A stretch of DNA of 64,000 nucleotides from Mesorhizobium sp. 131-2-1 (GCF_016756535.1 NZ_AP023247.1:4960501-5024500), one strand, 5' to 3'; positions 1-10,218 are shown, counted from the first letter of the stretch. The notes: generated by a model from the sequence alone, not told the origin. Translations and numbers: made by a program.

Positions 1-1411
1 CAAGCCTGCCCTTGTGGAAAGTCATGATCGCCTTGGCGAGGCTGAGGCCCAGGCCCGACCCAGGCTGCGAGCGGCTCTTCTCCAGGCGTACGAAGCGCTC
101 GGTCACCCTGGCGCGGTCGGCATCGTCGGGGATGCCCTGGCCATTGTCGGAGACTGAGAGCCGGATTTCGTGGCCGACCCGTTCCAGCGCCACACGCACC
201 GTGGGCTGACCGCTCGAGTCGGCCGAATATTTGATCGCATTATCGACGATGTTGGACAGCGCCTGGCCGATCAATTCGCGGTTGCCGTCAACGGCAAAGG
301 CCTGCGTCGCCGAGGTTTCGAGGATGACGCCAGCCTCTTCGGCCACCGGCTCGTAGAGCTCGACGACATCGCGGACGGCTGCCGCGAGATCGACCCGACT
401 GGTGGTCTCCGAGGAATAGCCGGCCTCCAGCCTGGAGATCATCAGGATGGCGTTGAAGGTCTTTATCAGCTGATCGGACTCGGCGATCGTGCTTTCCAGC
501 GCCTGGCGATAGTCGGGGGTCTTCTGGCGGCCAGCCAGCGTCGCCTCGGCGCGGTTGCGCAGCCTGGTCAGCGGCGTCTTCAGATCATGCGCGATGTTGT
601 CGGAAACCTGCTTCAGCCCCTCGTTGAGCTTGGCGATCCTGGCCAGCATCGTGTTGAGATTCTCGGACAAGCGGTCGAATTCGTCTCCGGCGCCGGTTAC
701 CGGGAGCCGGCCGGACAGGTCGCCGCCCATGATGCGGCGGCTGGCCTCCGAGACGCTATCGATGCGCTTCAGCGCCGCCCGCCCGACAAAGAACCAGATC
801 AGGAGGCCGCCAAGCCCCATCATGCCCAGCGCAAGCATCAGGGCGCGGCGGATGACGGCGCGGAAGCGCTCGGGCTCGCCGAGATCGCGTCCGACCAGCA
901 TGATCATCTGGTTGGGGAGCCTCAGCACCAGCGCGATCGCGTTGTGGCCCTTCTCGCCCTCGACCTGCATCTCGTTCTCGCCGGACGGGGGCGCGGCCTG
1001 GTCCGATGCCCCGCTGCGAAGCCGGTCGAGCTCGCCCTCGCCGAAGCGCTGATAGGAAAAAGGCTCGGTCGTCCAGCCCTCCGTCTCGATGACCCCCGGC
1101 TCCAGGCTCTGCACGTTGCCGGTCAGGATCTGACCGTTGGCGTCGGCGATGAGATAGAGGTTGGCCCCGGGCTGGCGGGAACGTGCCTCGACCACGCGGA
1201 CCAGGACTGGCAGGCCGCCGCGCCGATAGGCACGATCCAGACCGGCCACTTCATCGTTGATGGTGTCCTGCGTCTGCGCGGTCAGCATGCGCGCCGACAG
1301 CGAGGTCATGTAGAAGACGAGCAGCACGGCGCACAGCGCGAAAAGCAGGAAATAGAGCGCCGAGAGCCGCGCTGCCGTCGTCCTCATGATGGCCGGCAGG
1401 GAAAGAGCCAT
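1..1411 (-). CDS. Sensor histidine kinase, OmpR-partner type (3' end outside window)
   Basis: Inner-membrane sensor kinase, read from the ATG at 1411 to the window edge; the last part of the ATPase domain and the stop lie outside. The order is an N-terminal membrane helix (about residues 10-35), a periplasmic stretch, a second helix, a HAMP linker, then the H-box DNIAHDLKTPLTRLRNR with its phospho-accepting His, an N-box (NIVDNAIKYSA) and the G-box DNGQGIPDD. Its ATG is 8 nt after the stop of the response regulator encoded upstream, so the two form one operon. The input signal is not visible. The position after the cytochrome c maturation genes and degP suggests an envelope cue, but that is inference. 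Confidence 0.9.
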   Translation of the reverse strand, partial: MALSLPAIMRTTAARLSALYFLLFALCAVLLVFYMTSLSARMLTAQTQDTINDEVAGLDRAYRRGGLPVLVRVVEARSRQPGANLYLIADANGQILTGNVQSLEPGVIETEGWTTEPFSYQRFGEGELDRLRSGASDQAAPPSGENEMQVEGEKGHNAIALVLRLPNQMIMLVGRDLGEPERFRAVIRRALMLALGMMGLGGLLIWFFVGRAALKRIDSVSEASRRIMGGDLSGRLPVTGAGDEFDRLSENLNTMLARIAKLNEGLKQVSDNIAHDLKTPLTRLRNRAEATLAGRQKTPDYRQALESTIAESDQLIKTFNAILMISRLEAGYSSETTSRVDLAAAVRDVVELYEPVAEEAGVILETSATQAFAVDGNRELIGQALSNIVDNAIKYSADSSGQPTVRVALERVGHEIRLSVSDNGQGIPDDADRARVTERFVRLEKSRSQPGSGLGLSLAKAIMTFHKGRL

Positions 1412-1419
1412 GATCGGCC

Positions 1420-2094
1420 TTATCCGCCTTTGAGCATGTAGCCGGCACCGCGGACCGTATGCAGGATCGGCTTGTCGAAGCCTTTCTCGATCTTGCCGCG
1501 CAGCCGCGAGACGTGGACGTCGATGACATTGGTCTGCGGGTCGAAATGATAGTCCCAGACATTCTCGAGCAGCATGGTGCGGGTCACGACCTGGCCGGCA
1601 TGGCGCATCAGATATTCGAGCAGGCGGAACTCGCGCGGCTGCAGCGTGATCTCGCGCGCGGCGCGCTTGACCGAATGCGAAAGCCGGTCGAGCTCGAGGT
1701 CGCCGACGCGGTAGACGGTTTCAGCTTCCCGCGCGCTGGCGCGGCGGTTCAGCACCTCGACGCGGGCGAGCAATTCGGAGAATGCGTAGGGCTTGGTCAG
1801 GTAATCGTCGCCGCCGGCGCGCAGGCCGGTGACGCGGTCGTCGACCTCGCCCAGCGCCGACAGGATCAGCACCGGCGTCGTGTTGCCCCTGGAGCGCAGG
1901 CCGGCGATGACCGACAGGCCGTCGCGGCGCGGCATCATGCGGTCGACGACCATGACGTCATAATCGCCGGCGTCGGCAAGCGCGAATCCGGTCTCGCCGT
2001 CGCCGGCGACATGGGCGGTATGCCCGGCTTCGGCAAAGGCCTTCTGCAGGTAATCGGCGGCCTCGCGATCGTCTTCTATGACGAGAATCTTCAT
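1420..2094 (-). CDS. OmpR/PhoB-family response regulator
   Basis: A 224-residue DNA-binding response regulator. The receiver domain (about 1-115) has the acidic pair EDD near residue 8, the phospho-acceptor Asp51 in VVDRMMP and the conserved Lys in LTKPYAF. A C-terminal winged helix carries the TVRGAGYML hairpin. The start was set at the ATG beginning MKILVIEDD, because the frame is open upstream but the extra residues do not look like a receiver. It is cotranscribed with the downstream kinase (8 nt gap) and lies 206 nt after degP. Genes of this type beside degP are conserved in Rhizobiales; control of degP is plausible but not shown. Confidence 0.92.
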   Translation of the reverse strand: MKILVIEDDREAADYLQKAFAEAGHTAHVAGDGETGFALADAGDYDVMVVDRMMPRRDGLSVIAGLRSRGNTTPVLILSALGEVDDRVTGLRAGGDDYLTKPYAFSELLARVEVLNRRASAREAETVYRVGDLELDRLSHSVKRAAREITLQPREFRLLEYLMRHAGQVVTRTMLLENVWDYHFDPQTNVIDVHVSRLRGKIEKGFDKPILHTVRGAGYMLKGG

Positions 2095-2300
2095 AGAGCC
2101 GTTATACGCGATTTCGCTCTGAGGATGAGAGGCCGGCATGAGCGTCGGGGGCTTTATGGTTGGGAGCGGCAGCGGGCGATGGGAAGCCCGCTGCCGCCGG
2201 GGTCGGAACACGGTGACTGACTAACGTATTCGGGCCCCGTGCTTTCCCCCACGGCGGCTCGGGGGTGTTGAAACCGCCGCGTCGGGAAAAGTTACGAACG

Positions 2301-3851
2301 TCAGCCCTTGGCGACAGGCAGCGCGACGAAGCGGTTGGAGTCGTCGCGGGTGATCTGCATCAGCACCGCCTTGCGGCCGGCCTTGACGGCACCGGCCATC
2401 GCCTTGTCGACATCCGCCGTGCCGTTCACCTCCATCGCGTTGACCGAGGTGATGACATCGCCGGGCTGAATGCCGCGGTCGGCCGCATCGCTGTCGGGAT
2501 CGACATCGGTCACCACCAGGCCCTTGCCGTTATCCGACTTGGTGACGGTGAGACCGAGATCGGCCAGCGTGTCAGCCTTCGGTGCCGCCGGCTGCTTGCT
2601 GTCATCGTTCGAGGCCTGCTTGTCGCTGGCGGGCAGCTTGCCGAGGTCGACCTTGATCGTCTCGCTCTTGCCGTCGCGCCACACGGTGACATCGACGGAC
2701 TTGCCCGGCGCAAAGGCGCCGATCAGGCGGGCAAGCTCCTTCGGCGAGGCGACATCCTTGCCGTCGACCTGGGTGATGACGTCGCCGGCGGCGATGCCGG
2801 CCTTCTTGCCGGGACCGTCGTCCTGGGCGCTCGACACCAGCGCGCCTTTCTCGGACTTCAGCGCCAGCGACTCGGCGATGTCGGAGGTGACCGGCTGGAT
2901 CTCGACGCCCAGCCAGCCGCGCTGGACGGAGCCGCTCTTCATCAGATCCTGCACCACTTCCTTGGCGGTCGAGGCCGGGATGTCGAAGGCGATGCCGACA
3001 CTGCCGCCCGAGGGCGAGAAGATCGCGGTGTTGATGCCGACGACCTGGCCGTTGAGGTTGAAGGTCGGGCCACCGGAATTGCCGCGGTTCACCGAGGCGT
3101 CGATCTGCAGGAAGTCGTCATAGGGGCCGGCGCCGATGTCGCGGCCGCGGGCCGAGACGATACCGGCGGTGACGGTGCCGCCGAGGCCGAACGGGTTGCC
3201 GACAGCCACCACCCAGTCGCCGACTCGAACCTTGGAATCGTCGGCGAAGTCGACATAGGTGAACTTGCCGTCGCCTTCGACCTTGAGCACCGCGAGGTCG
3301 GTGCGCGGATCGGTGCCGATCAGCTTGGCGTCGAGCTCCTTGCCGTCGTTCATCACCACGGTGAAGGCGGAGCCCTCCTCGACGACATGGTTGTTGGTGA
3401 CGAGGTAGCCGTCATCGGAGATGAAGAAGCCGGAGCCCTGAGCGACCGGCCGCGGCTGGCCATCGTTGTGGCCACGGTGATTGAAACGGCGCATGCCGAA
3501 CTGGCCGCCCTGATCGCCGAAGCCGCGAAATTCCTTGAAGAAGCGGCGCAGCTGCGGATTGTCGGGCAGGTTGTTCATGCCGTCCTGGTCGTCGGACTGG
3601 TCGGAACCATCATCGGCCGCCGGCTCGATCTTGGCCTTGACCTTGACGCTGACGACCGCCGGCGAGACGCGCTCGACGACATCGGCGAAACTCGGCACCT
3701 GCGGCGCCTCGACACGCACTGCGTCGGCCAGAACGGGGGCGGTTCCGGTGGCGAGCATGCCAGCGCCGACAGCACCGACGACAGCCAGCGAAGCGACGGT
3801 CGCAGTCAGGCGCTTGCGGGTGCCGAAATATGAATTGGGGGCAATATTCAT
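2301..3851 (-). CDS. degP: DegP/HtrA-type periplasmic serine protease
   Basis: A 516-residue periplasmic protease/chaperone that degrades misfolded envelope proteins. The N-terminal signal sequence (about 13-43, ending near VLADA) is followed by a trypsin-like domain with the triad His155 (NNHVVEEG), Asp185 (DPRTDLAVL) and Ser259 (NRGNSGGP), then two PDZ domains. A Gln/Gly/Asp-rich loop lies near residues 75-130. The start at 3851 was preferred over an in-frame ATG 15 codons upstream because GAGGA lies about 10 nt before it and the signal peptide then begins normally. It follows ccmH by 120 nt on the same strand. That location, after cycHJKL, is typical of rhizobia. Confidence 0.95.
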   Translation of the reverse strand: MNIAPNSYFGTRKRLTATVASLAVVGAVGAGMLATGTAPVLADAVRVEAPQVPSFADVVERVSPAVVSVKVKAKIEPAADDGSDQSDDQDGMNNLPDNPQLRRFFKEFRGFGDQGGQFGMRRFNHRGHNDGQPRPVAQGSGFFISDDGYLVTNNHVVEEGSAFTVVMNDGKELDAKLIGTDPRTDLAVLKVEGDGKFTYVDFADDSKVRVGDWVVAVGNPFGLGGTVTAGIVSARGRDIGAGPYDDFLQIDASVNRGNSGGPTFNLNGQVVGINTAIFSPSGGSVGIAFDIPASTAKEVVQDLMKSGSVQRGWLGVEIQPVTSDIAESLALKSEKGALVSSAQDDGPGKKAGIAAGDVITQVDGKDVASPKELARLIGAFAPGKSVDVTVWRDGKSETIKVDLGKLPASDKQASNDDSKQPAAPKADTLADLGLTVTKSDNGKGLVVTDVDPDSDAADRGIQPGDVITSVNAMEVNGTADVDKAMAGAVKAGRKAVLMQITRDDSNRFVALPVAKG

Positions 3852-3971
3852 GGGTCTCGTATCCTCTTTTACAAGGGATGCGCTCAGGCGGAGCATCCTC
3901 GGGCAAGAGGAATAGAGAGGCGCACATTACGGCGCCATTTCCGGTACATGAAAGTTTTGTAATGTTGGCGC

Positions 3972-4433
3972 TCAGTCGCGCAGCATCTTGTCCAGCGCGG
4001 CCTGCTCCTCGGCTGTGAGCGTGCTTGCGGGAGCCGCACGGCGCGAGCGGGCGCCGAGCACGATGAACAGCCCGCCTGCCAGCAGAAGAACGACCGGCGT
4101 GCCCCACAAAAGCGCGTTGCGCATGCTGAAGCGCGGCTTCAAGAGCACGAACTCGCCGTAGCGAGAGACGATGTAGTCCATAACCTGCTGGTCGCTGTCG
4201 CCGGCGACCAGACGCTGGCGCACCAGGATGCGCAGGTCGCGGGCAAGGTCGGCGTCGGATTCGTCGATCGACTGGTTCTGGCAGACCATGCAGCGCAGGC
4301 CTTCGGAGAGCGCTCGCGCCCTCGCCTCCAGCGCCGGATCGGCGAGCACCTCGTCGGGCTTCACCGCGAAGGCGGTTCCTGCGAAGAGCAGACCCAGCAG
4401 CAATGCCAGCGAGGCAAGCGAAACCCTCGTCAT
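3972..4433 (-). CDS. ccmH: Cytochrome c maturation protein CcmH (CycL)
   Basis: Membrane-anchored periplasmic thioreductase of 153 residues that reduces apocytochrome c for heme ligation. A signal peptide (about 1-23) is followed by the redox motif RCMVCQNQS with Cys48 and Cys51, then a C-terminal membrane helix (about 102-124) and a short cytoplasmic tail. The start is the ATG at 4433, which overlaps the ccmF stop in an ATGA junction, so the two are translationally coupled. The length matches the short rhizobial CcmH, in which the TPR part is a separate protein (CcmI, also present here). Confidence 0.95.
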   Translation of the reverse strand: MTRVSLASLALLLGLLFAGTAFAVKPDEVLADPALEARARALSEGLRCMVCQNQSIDESDADLARDLRILVRQRLVAGDSDQQVMDYIVSRYGEFVLLKPRFSMRNALLWGTPVVLLLAGGLFIVLGARSRRAAPASTLTAEEQAALDKMLRD

Positions 4434-6421
4434 GGCGCGCTCGCGGCAGGCGTGGCGCCGGCCGGCTTGCGGCGGCGCGACGGCGCGCCGACGCGCAGGC
4501 GGCGGTCCATCAGCGACATCGCCGCGCCCGCCATCATGACAAGGCCGCCGCCCCAGATCAGCGTCACCAGCGGCTTCCACCACAGCCTGACGACGACCGA
4601 GCCGTCATTGCCCTCGTCGCCGAGTGACAGATAGAGCTGGCTGAACCAACGCGTCCTGATGCCGGATTCGGTCGTCGTCATCTGTCGCACCGGATAGAAG
4701 CGCTTGGCCGAGCTGATCTCGCCTCTGGCGTTGCCGTCAGTGCCGATGACGAGGAAGCGGCCACGGTCCTCGCTGTAGTTCGGACCTTGCGCCGGATAGA
4801 GGCCCTCGAAGCGCAGCGTCTGGCCGGAGAGTTCGACCGTCTCGCCGGCGCGCATGGTGAGGATCTTCTCGGTGCCGAATGAGACCGTGCCGACGATGCC
4901 GAGCAGGGTCAGGCCGAGGCCGAGATGGGCGAGCGCGGTGCCGAACACCGAACGCGGCAGGCCAGCGAAGCGGCCGAGCGCAACCACCGGCGAAACATTA
5001 CCGAGTCCGGACTTCACCGCGAGATCGGTGAGCGCGCCGCAAATCAGCCAGACGGCGAGGCCGACGCCAAGGGCGGCGAACACCGAGGCGCCGTCGATGA
5101 ACAGCGCCGTCACCAGCACGGCGGCGAGCGCCACTGCAAAGGCCGTCATCAGGCGCTGCGCGACGGCGAAGACATCGCCGCGCTTCCAGGCAAGCAGCGG
5201 CCCGAACGGCACGATCGCCAGCAGCGGCAGCATCAGCGGGCCGAAGGTCAGGTCGAAGAACGGCGCGCCGACCGAGATCTTGCCGCCGGTCAGCGCTTCG
5301 AGCGCCAGCGGGTAGAGCGTGCCGACGAGCACGGTGGCGGTGGCGGTGGTGAGGAACAGGTTGTTGAGGACCAGGGCGCCCTCACGCGAGATCGGATGGA
5401 ACAGGCCGCCGGCGGTCAACCTGGAGGCGCGCAGCGCGAACAGCGCCAGCGAACCACCGATGAACAGCGTCAGGATGCAGAGGATGAAGACGCCGCGCGC
5501 CGGATCGGTGGCGAAGGCGTGCACCGAGGTGAGCACACCGGAGCGCACCAGGAAGGTGCCGAGCAGCGACAGCGAGAAGGTGAGGATTGCTAGCAGCAGC
5601 GTCCAGATCTTCAGCGCCGAGCGCTTTTCCATGACGATCGCCGAATGGAGCAGCGCCGTGCCCGCCAGCCACGGCATGAAGGAGGCGTTCTCGACCGGAT
5701 CCCAGAACCAGAAGCCGCCCCAGCCGAGCTCGTAGTAGGCCCAGTAGGAGCCCATGGAGATGCCGCCGGTGAGGAACATCCAGGCGACCAGCGTCCATGG
5801 CCGCACCCAGCGCGCCCAGGAGGCGTCGATGCGGCCTTCGATCAGGGCAGCGACCGAGAAGGAGAAGCAGATCGAGAAGCCGACATAGCCGAGGTAGAGC
5901 AGCGGCGGATGGATCGCCAAGCCGAGATCCTGCAGGATCGGATTGAGGTCGCGGCCCTCGATCGGTGCCGGGCTGAGCCGGATGAAGGGATTGGACGTCG
6001 CCAGGATGAACAGGAAGAAGGCGCAGCCGATCGTTCCCTGGACGGCGAGCACATTGGCCCTGAGCGTTGCCGGAAGGTTCGAGCCGAAAACGGCAACGAG
6101 AGCACCGAAGAAGGTCAGGATCAGCACCCAGAGCAGCATCGAGCCCTCATGGTTGCCCCAGGTTCCGGTGATCTTGTAGATCAGCGGCTGCAGCGAATGC
6201 GAATTCTCCCATACGCTCGCCACCGAGAAATCCGACCCCGCATAGGCGCTGGCCAGTGCCGTGAAAGAGAGCGCGGTGAGCGCGAAGCCGGTGACAGCCA
6301 CGGGACCGGCGACCGCCATCATCTTCCGGTTTCCCACGCGCGCGCCATAGAGCGGCACCAGCATCTGCACCAGTGACAGCGCAAAGGCGAGGACGAGCGC
6401 GAAATGTCCGGTTTCGACCAT
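4430..6421 (-). CDS. ccmF: Heme lyase subunit CcmF (CycK)
   Basis: Large polytopic inner-membrane protein (663 residues) of system I cytochrome c maturation. It takes heme from holo-CcmE and, with CcmH and CcmI, attaches it to the CXXCH of apocytochromes. Many hydrophobic helices run along its length, and the tryptophan-rich WWD signature ([18 protein letters not shown], about residues 229-246) faces the periplasm. The ATG overlaps the ccmE stop by one base (TAATG) and the stop overlaps the ccmH start. Length and order match the family exactly. Confidence 0.97.
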   Translation of the reverse strand: MVETGHFALVLAFALSLVQMLVPLYGARVGNRKMMAVAGPVAVTGFALTALSFTALASAYAGSDFSVASVWENSHSLQPLIYKITGTWGNHEGSMLLWVLILTFFGALVAVFGSNLPATLRANVLAVQGTIGCAFFLFILATSNPFIRLSPAPIEGRDLNPILQDLGLAIHPPLLYLGYVGFSICFSFSVAALIEGRIDASWARWVRPWTLVAWMFLTGGISMGSYWAYYELGWGGFWFWDPVENASFMPWLAGTALLHSAIVMEKRSALKIWTLLLAILTFSLSLLGTFLVRSGVLTSVHAFATDPARGVFILCILTLFIGGSLALFALRASRLTAGGLFHPISREGALVLNNLFLTTATATVLVGTLYPLALEALTGGKISVGAPFFDLTFGPLMLPLLAIVPFGPLLAWKRGDVFAVAQRLMTAFAVALAAVLVTALFIDGASVFAALGVGLAVWLICGALTDLAVKSGLGNVSPVVALGRFAGLPRSVFGTALAHLGLGLTLLGIVGTVSFGTEKILTMRAGETVELSGQTLRFEGLYPAQGPNYSEDRGRFLVIGTDGNARGEISSAKRFYPVRQMTTTESGIRTRWFSQLYLSLGDEGNDGSVVVRLWWKPLVTLIWGGGLVMMAGAAMSLMDRRLRVGAPSRRRKPAGATPAASAP

Positions 6422-6864
6422 TATTCGCTCTTGCTTTCTTGCCAGACGCCCTTGGCTTTCAGCCCATCGGCGACTTCCTTGGGCATATAGCGCTCGTCAT
6501 GCTTGGCGAGCACGCTGTCGGCGATGAAGACGCCGTCCTGTCCGAAGCTGCCTTCGGTGATGACCCCCTGCTCTTCGCGGAACAGGTCGGGCAGGATGCC
6601 GGTATAGGTGACCTTGACCGATTTCTGCTTGTCGGTCACCGAGAACGCGACAGTCGTGCCCTCTCCGCGCACGATCGTGCCCTTCTCGACGAGCCCGCCC
6701 AGCCTGATGCGCTGGCCGGGCTGGACGCTTGCCGTCGCGAGATCGCCAGGCATGTAGAAATAGGAGGCCTTCTGGCCAAGCGCGTAAAAGGTGAGACCGG
6801 TGGCGGCGGCGAGGAACGCCAGCCCCGCCACGATCACCGACAGCCGCTTCTGCTTGCGCGTCAT
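6421..6864 (-). CDS. ccmE: Heme chaperone CcmE (CycJ)
   Basis: A 147-residue periplasmic heme chaperone held by an N-terminal signal anchor (about 9-29). It binds heme covalently through the conserved His of LAKHDERYMP (His122), followed by the conserved Tyr126, and hands it to CcmF. The body is the expected OB-fold beta barrel. Three bases separate it from ccmI upstream and it overlaps ccmF downstream by one base, so it sits inside a tight cycHJKL operon. Confidence 0.96.
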   Translation of the reverse strand: MTRKQKRLSVIVAGLAFLAAATGLTFYALGQKASYFYMPGDLATASVQPGQRIRLGGLVEKGTIVRGEGTTVAFSVTDKQKSVKVTYTGILPDLFREEQGVITEGSFGQDGVFIADSVLAKHDERYMPKEVADGLKAKGVWQESKSE

Positions 6865-6867
6865 CGT

Positions 6868-8001
6868 CTACTCCGTCGCCGTCAGGCCGAGCGTGGCGGC
6901 AAAGGCGGTGAATTTCTTCGCTTCCTCACTGCCGGCGCCGAAAACGGCAACTGCGCGACCGAGCGCATCGCGCGCCTGGTCGGCCTTGCCCAGCACCGCA
7001 TAGGAACGAATGAGCCGCATCCATCCTTCCACGTCGCGCGGGTTTTGTTTGAGCTTTTCATCGAGGCCGGCGACCATGGTCTCGATCATCGCCTGCCTGT
7101 CCTGCGGCGACATCTGCTGCGCGGCATCGACCGCTTGCGCGTCCGGGCCATTGGCGGGCGCGCCCCCTGCGAGGGATTTGCCCGCCGTGTCGGCCAGCGC
7201 CTGCTCGACCGCGCCGCGCCACGGAGAGTCCGGCGGCAGCGCACCGAGCATCTTTTGCCAGGCAGCCGTCGCCTCGCCGGCGCGGCCTTCCTGCGCGAGG
7301 CCCATCGCCAGGTAGAAGCTCGCCTTCGCATTGGCGGGGTCCTGCTTCAGCGCCGCCTCGAAGGCAGCTTGAGCTTCGGCCGAGACGATGCCGCCGGCAG
7401 CGTTGGCGATCGCTTCGCCCAGACCAGCCTGGCGCGCGGCGCTGTCGCCGTCGAGGCGGATGGCGTTGCGGTAGGCTCGCGCCGCGTCGGAATAGCGCTG
7501 CAGCCGCAGATAGACCGGCGCCAGCACGTCCCAGCCCCTGCCGTCGGACGGGTTGGCGGCAAGATGCGCCTCGGCGCGCGCCACCAGTTCGTCGACCGAG
7601 GAATCGGCGGGATTCTTGGCGAGCCGCTCGACCAGCAGCTGCGCGGGCAGATCAGGTGAGCCGAGCTTGATGTAGAGACCCCAGCTGACCAGCGGCACCG
7701 CCAGCACGGCGATCGTCGCGACCAGCCTGGTCGCCATGGAGGGTCGCCGGGCGACCGCGCCGGACTGTCCGGCGCCCAGGCGCAGGATGCGGCGGCTGAT
7801 TTCGGCGCGCGCCTCCTCGGCCTCGGCCGGCTGGATCAGGCCGCGCGCCACGTCGCGGTCGAGTTCGGACAGCTGGTCGCGATAGACTTCAAGATCGTGA
7901 TCGCCGGCGTTGGACTCGCCCTTGCCGGTGCCTGCCAACGGCAGCAGCACCGCCAGGCTGGCGCCCAGCGTGAGGATGGCGGCTATGACCCAGAACAGCA
8001 T
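6868..8001 (-). CDS. ccmI: Cytochrome c maturation protein CcmI (CycH)
   Basis: A 377-residue apocytochrome c chaperone that presents the substrate to CcmF/CcmH. Two N-terminal membrane helices (about 2-22 and 93-114) flank a cytoplasmic segment. The periplasmic C-terminal half carries TPR repeats (for example DGRGWDVLAPVYLRLQRY and NAKASFYLAMGLAQEGR). The ATG at 8001 was chosen because GGAAG lies about 5 nt upstream and the first helix begins right after it; a longer reading adds an unlikely leader. First gene of the ccmI-ccmE-ccmF-ccmH operon. Confidence 0.94.
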   Translation of the reverse strand: MLFWVIAAILTLGASLAVLLPLAGTGKGESNAGDHDLEVYRDQLSELDRDVARGLIQPAEAEEARAEISRRILRLGAGQSGAVARRPSMATRLVATIAVLAVPLVSWGLYIKLGSPDLPAQLLVERLAKNPADSSVDELVARAEAHLAANPSDGRGWDVLAPVYLRLQRYSDAARAYRNAIRLDGDSAARQAGLGEAIANAAGGIVSAEAQAAFEAALKQDPANAKASFYLAMGLAQEGRAGEATAAWQKMLGALPPDSPWRGAVEQALADTAGKSLAGGAPANGPDAQAVDAAQQMSPQDRQAMIETMVAGLDEKLKQNPRDVEGWMRLIRSYAVLGKADQARDALGRAVAVFGAGSEEAKKFTAFAATLGLTATE

Positions 8002-8120
8002 GGTACTTCCAATAACGGCAGAGCCCTGCCCTGCCAACACAGGCACACTGCGACGCTTTGGCGGCCAAGGCGCCACCTGTCATTGATCGACGTCAACCGG
8101 ACAAGCTTCTAGCCGATTTC

Positions 8121-8161
8121 TTGTCGTTGTCCCAAAACCGCTTCGCACTTTTGGGCGACAA
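8121..8161. repeat. Intergenic palindromic repeat (CCCAAAA...TTTTGGG type)
   Basis: Inverted repeat with outer arms TTGTCG (8121-8126) and CGACAA (8156-8161) and inner arms CCCAAAA (8131-8137) and TTTTGGG (8149-8155). It lies between the surface lipoprotein gene and ccmI. A related hairpin with the same centre and flanks is at 26104-26136, so this looks like a dispersed rhizobial repeat. It may also help end transcription of the lipoprotein gene, whose stop is 8 nt away. Confidence 0.6.
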
Positions 8162-8168
8162 GCATAGA

Positions 8169-8606
8169 TCAGGTCAGCGGCGTCCAGCTGCCGTCGCCGT
8201 TGCGGCAGGCGGTACCGCGCGCCGTGGCGCTGGTGGCGCCGGTGAAAACGGTGTGGGTGTATTGCCGGCAGTCCTGCGAGCCGACCCGGTAAGGCTGGGC
8301 GGCGACGACTTCGCCGGAATGGCCGGTGCTATCGCTCTTCCAGGTCACCTTCTGGCCGCTCGCCGTGTATTCGAGCGCCTTGTATTCGGCCTCCAGCGCC
8401 TTGCGCTTGTCGGTGTCGTCGAGGCCGGATCCGATCGATCCGCCGACAAGACCGCCGTTCATGGCCGAAATGATGGTGGTGGCCACCTTGCCGCCAGCCG
8501 GGGGCGTGGCGGCAAGCGACGGCTTCGTGTCGGGGCCACTTCGACCCAGCGTCGTGCAGCCGGAAACGGCCAGCAGTACGGAAACGAGCGCGACGCGAAT
8601 CTTCAT
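8169..8606 (-). CDS. Surface-antigen lipoprotein with glycine-zipper segment
   Basis: A predicted outer-membrane lipoprotein of 145 residues. The signal peptide ends in a lipobox (LLAVSGCTT), so Cys19 or its neighbour would be lipidated. A short glycine-zipper-like stretch (NGGLVGGSIGSGLDD) precedes a globular C-terminal half ending in CRNGDGSWTPL. This layout fits the 17-kDa/RT0821-type surface antigens common in alphaproteobacteria. The start was placed at the ATG just before the signal peptide; the frame is open further upstream but that part is not signal-like. It stands alone, 175 nt after feuQ. Function unknown beyond the family name. Confidence 0.8.
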   Translation of the reverse strand: MKIRVALVSVLLAVSGCTTLGRSGPDTKPSLAATPPAGGKVATTIISAMNGGLVGGSIGSGLDDTDKRKALEAEYKALEYTASGQKVTWKSDSTGHSGEVVAAQPYRVGSQDCRQYTHTVFTGATSATARGTACRNGDGSWTPLT

Positions 8607-8781
8607 GCCAACAACCGGTTTTCTTGAGAAGGATGAGCTGGGGGCGGCGCCATCAGGAAATTCGGCGTGGCCATAGTGTTGATGTTTGTCGGAAATTTGG
8701 CCGCGGCCGGCGACCTTCGAAGCAATCGACCCGGCGCATACCATGCGACGCCTGTCGATGTCGACCGGGCCCGGCAAGGCA

Positions 8782-10218
8782 TCACTGAAGGCTCCGCAAT
8801 CGAACCACCGCCTTAAGCCCGCCCATGGCGGAGCGCTCCAGCGCCAGTGCACCGCCATATTCGTTGACGAGGTCGGCGACTATGGCGAGGCCGAGGCCAG
8901 TGCCCGGCTTCGTCTCGTCGAGCCGACGACCGCGCTTCAGTGCCTCGCGCGCCTTGTCCTCGGGAATGCCCGGGCCGTCATCCTCGATAGCGATCTCGAA
9001 CATGTTGGCGCCGGCGCCGTCCTTGGCCGAAATCGGCGCCACCGAGACGGCGACGGCGCCTTTGGCCCATTTCAGGGCATTGTCGAGGAGGTTGCCCAAA
9101 AGCTCCTCCAGATCCTCGCGCTCGCCGCCGAAGATGATCTCGGCGGCCGGCAGCGACAGCGTGAGGCTGGTTTCGGGCTTGAGCTTCTGCAGCACGCGGA
9201 CCATGCGCTGCACCAGCGGCGCCACCGGCGTGCGGTAGACGACGCTGTCGCGCTGGGCGGCGACGCGCGCCCGCTGCAGGTAGTGGTCGACCTGCTTCTG
9301 CATCGAGGCGGCCTGCTCGGCGATGAGCTGACCCTTGGCGCCGCCCAGCGCCCGGCCCTCGTTGAGGAGCACAGCGAGCGGCGTCTTCAGCGAATGGGCA
9401 AGGTTGCCGACCTGCGTGCGCGAGCGCTCGACGATGCGCTTGTTGTTCTCGATCAGCGCATTGGTCTCGTTGGCGAGCGGCTCGATCTCGGCCGGGAAGC
9501 GGCCGTCGAGCCGCTGCGCGGTGCCCTCGCGCACCATGGCCAGCGCGTTGCGCACCCGGCGCAAGGGCTGCAGGCCGATCAGGATGGCGATGGCGTTGAT
9601 GGCGATCATGCCGACGCCGAACAGCGACAGATAGGTGAGCAGCCGGCGCTGGAAGCTGGCGATCTCCTGCTCCAGCTCGGTGTGGTTGCCCATGACGCGG
9701 AAGCGCGCGGCGCGGTTCTTGGCATCGAGCACGAATTCGCTCTCAAACACTTCGAGCTCCTCGCCCTCGATGCCTTCGGTCGCGTAGCTGCGCTGGAAGT
9801 TCGCGTTGAACGGAACCTCGGCGACGGGAGGCGACAGGACCGACGTCGTCATCGAGGAGGAATGGATCTCGCCATGGACGCCCTCGGAGGCCGGCTCCAC
9901 CGACCAGTACCAGCCGGAGTTCGGCTCGGAAAAGCGCAGATCGCCAAGGTCCGGCGCGCCGGTGAGCGCCCCATTTTCGGAAATGCCGACCGAGCCGATC
10001 AGGTTGAACAGATGCGCCGACAGCAGGCTGTCGAAGCCGCGCTCGCTCGCCTGGCGGTACAGCGTGGTGATCAGGGTGAAGATGACGACCAGCGTCAGGA
10101 TCGCCCAGATGGTCGAAAAAGCAATGACACGGAAAGCCAGCGAGCGCGGCCACAGCCGCGCCGAAAAAGGCTTCCTTGCGATTGTAGCGAGCGGTTCCGC
10201 CTTACGCCTCCGGCTCAC
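8782..10218 (-). CDS. feuQ: Sensor histidine kinase FeuQ
   Basis: A 478-residue PhoQ-like inner-membrane kinase. Helices at about 28-52 and 195-216 enclose a periplasmic sensor region of about 140 residues. HAMP, the H-box GNLAHSLKTPLAV (His275), an N-box (NLLDNALKWA) and a G-box (DDGPGIPED) follow. The reading begins at a GTG that overlaps the end of the regulator gene by 17 nt, so the pair is coupled. The identification rests on the characteristic H-box, the FeuP partner and the cycHJKL neighbourhood. In Sinorhizobium meliloti FeuPQ controls the cyclic glucan exporter NdvA; the same role here is inference. Confidence 0.85.
   Translation of the reverse strand: MSRRRKAEPLATIARKPFSARLWPRSLAFRVIAFSTIWAILTLVVIFTLITTLYRQASERGFDSLLSAHLFNLIGSVGISENGALTGAPDLGDLRFSEPNSGWYWSVEPASEGVHGEIHSSSMTTSVLSPPVAEVPFNANFQRSYATEGIEGEELEVFESEFVLDAKNRAARFRVMGNHTELEQEIASFQRRLLTYLSLFGVGMIAINAIAILIGLQPLRRVRNALAMVREGTAQRLDGRFPAEIEPLANETNALIENNKRIVERSRTQVGNLAHSLKTPLAVLLNEGRALGGAKGQLIAEQAASMQKQVDHYLQRARVAAQRDSVVYRTPVAPLVQRMVRVLQKLKPETSLTLSLPAAEIIFGGEREDLEELLGNLLDNALKWAKGAVAVSVAPISAKDGAGANMFEIAIEDDGPGIPEDKAREALKRGRRLDETKPGTGLGLAIVADLVNEYGGALALERSAMGGLKAVVRLRSLQ

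Noticed and set aside
2265..3833. A 522-codon plus-strand frame opposite degP
   Set aside because: Antisense shadow; degP shows triad, signal peptide and ribosome site.
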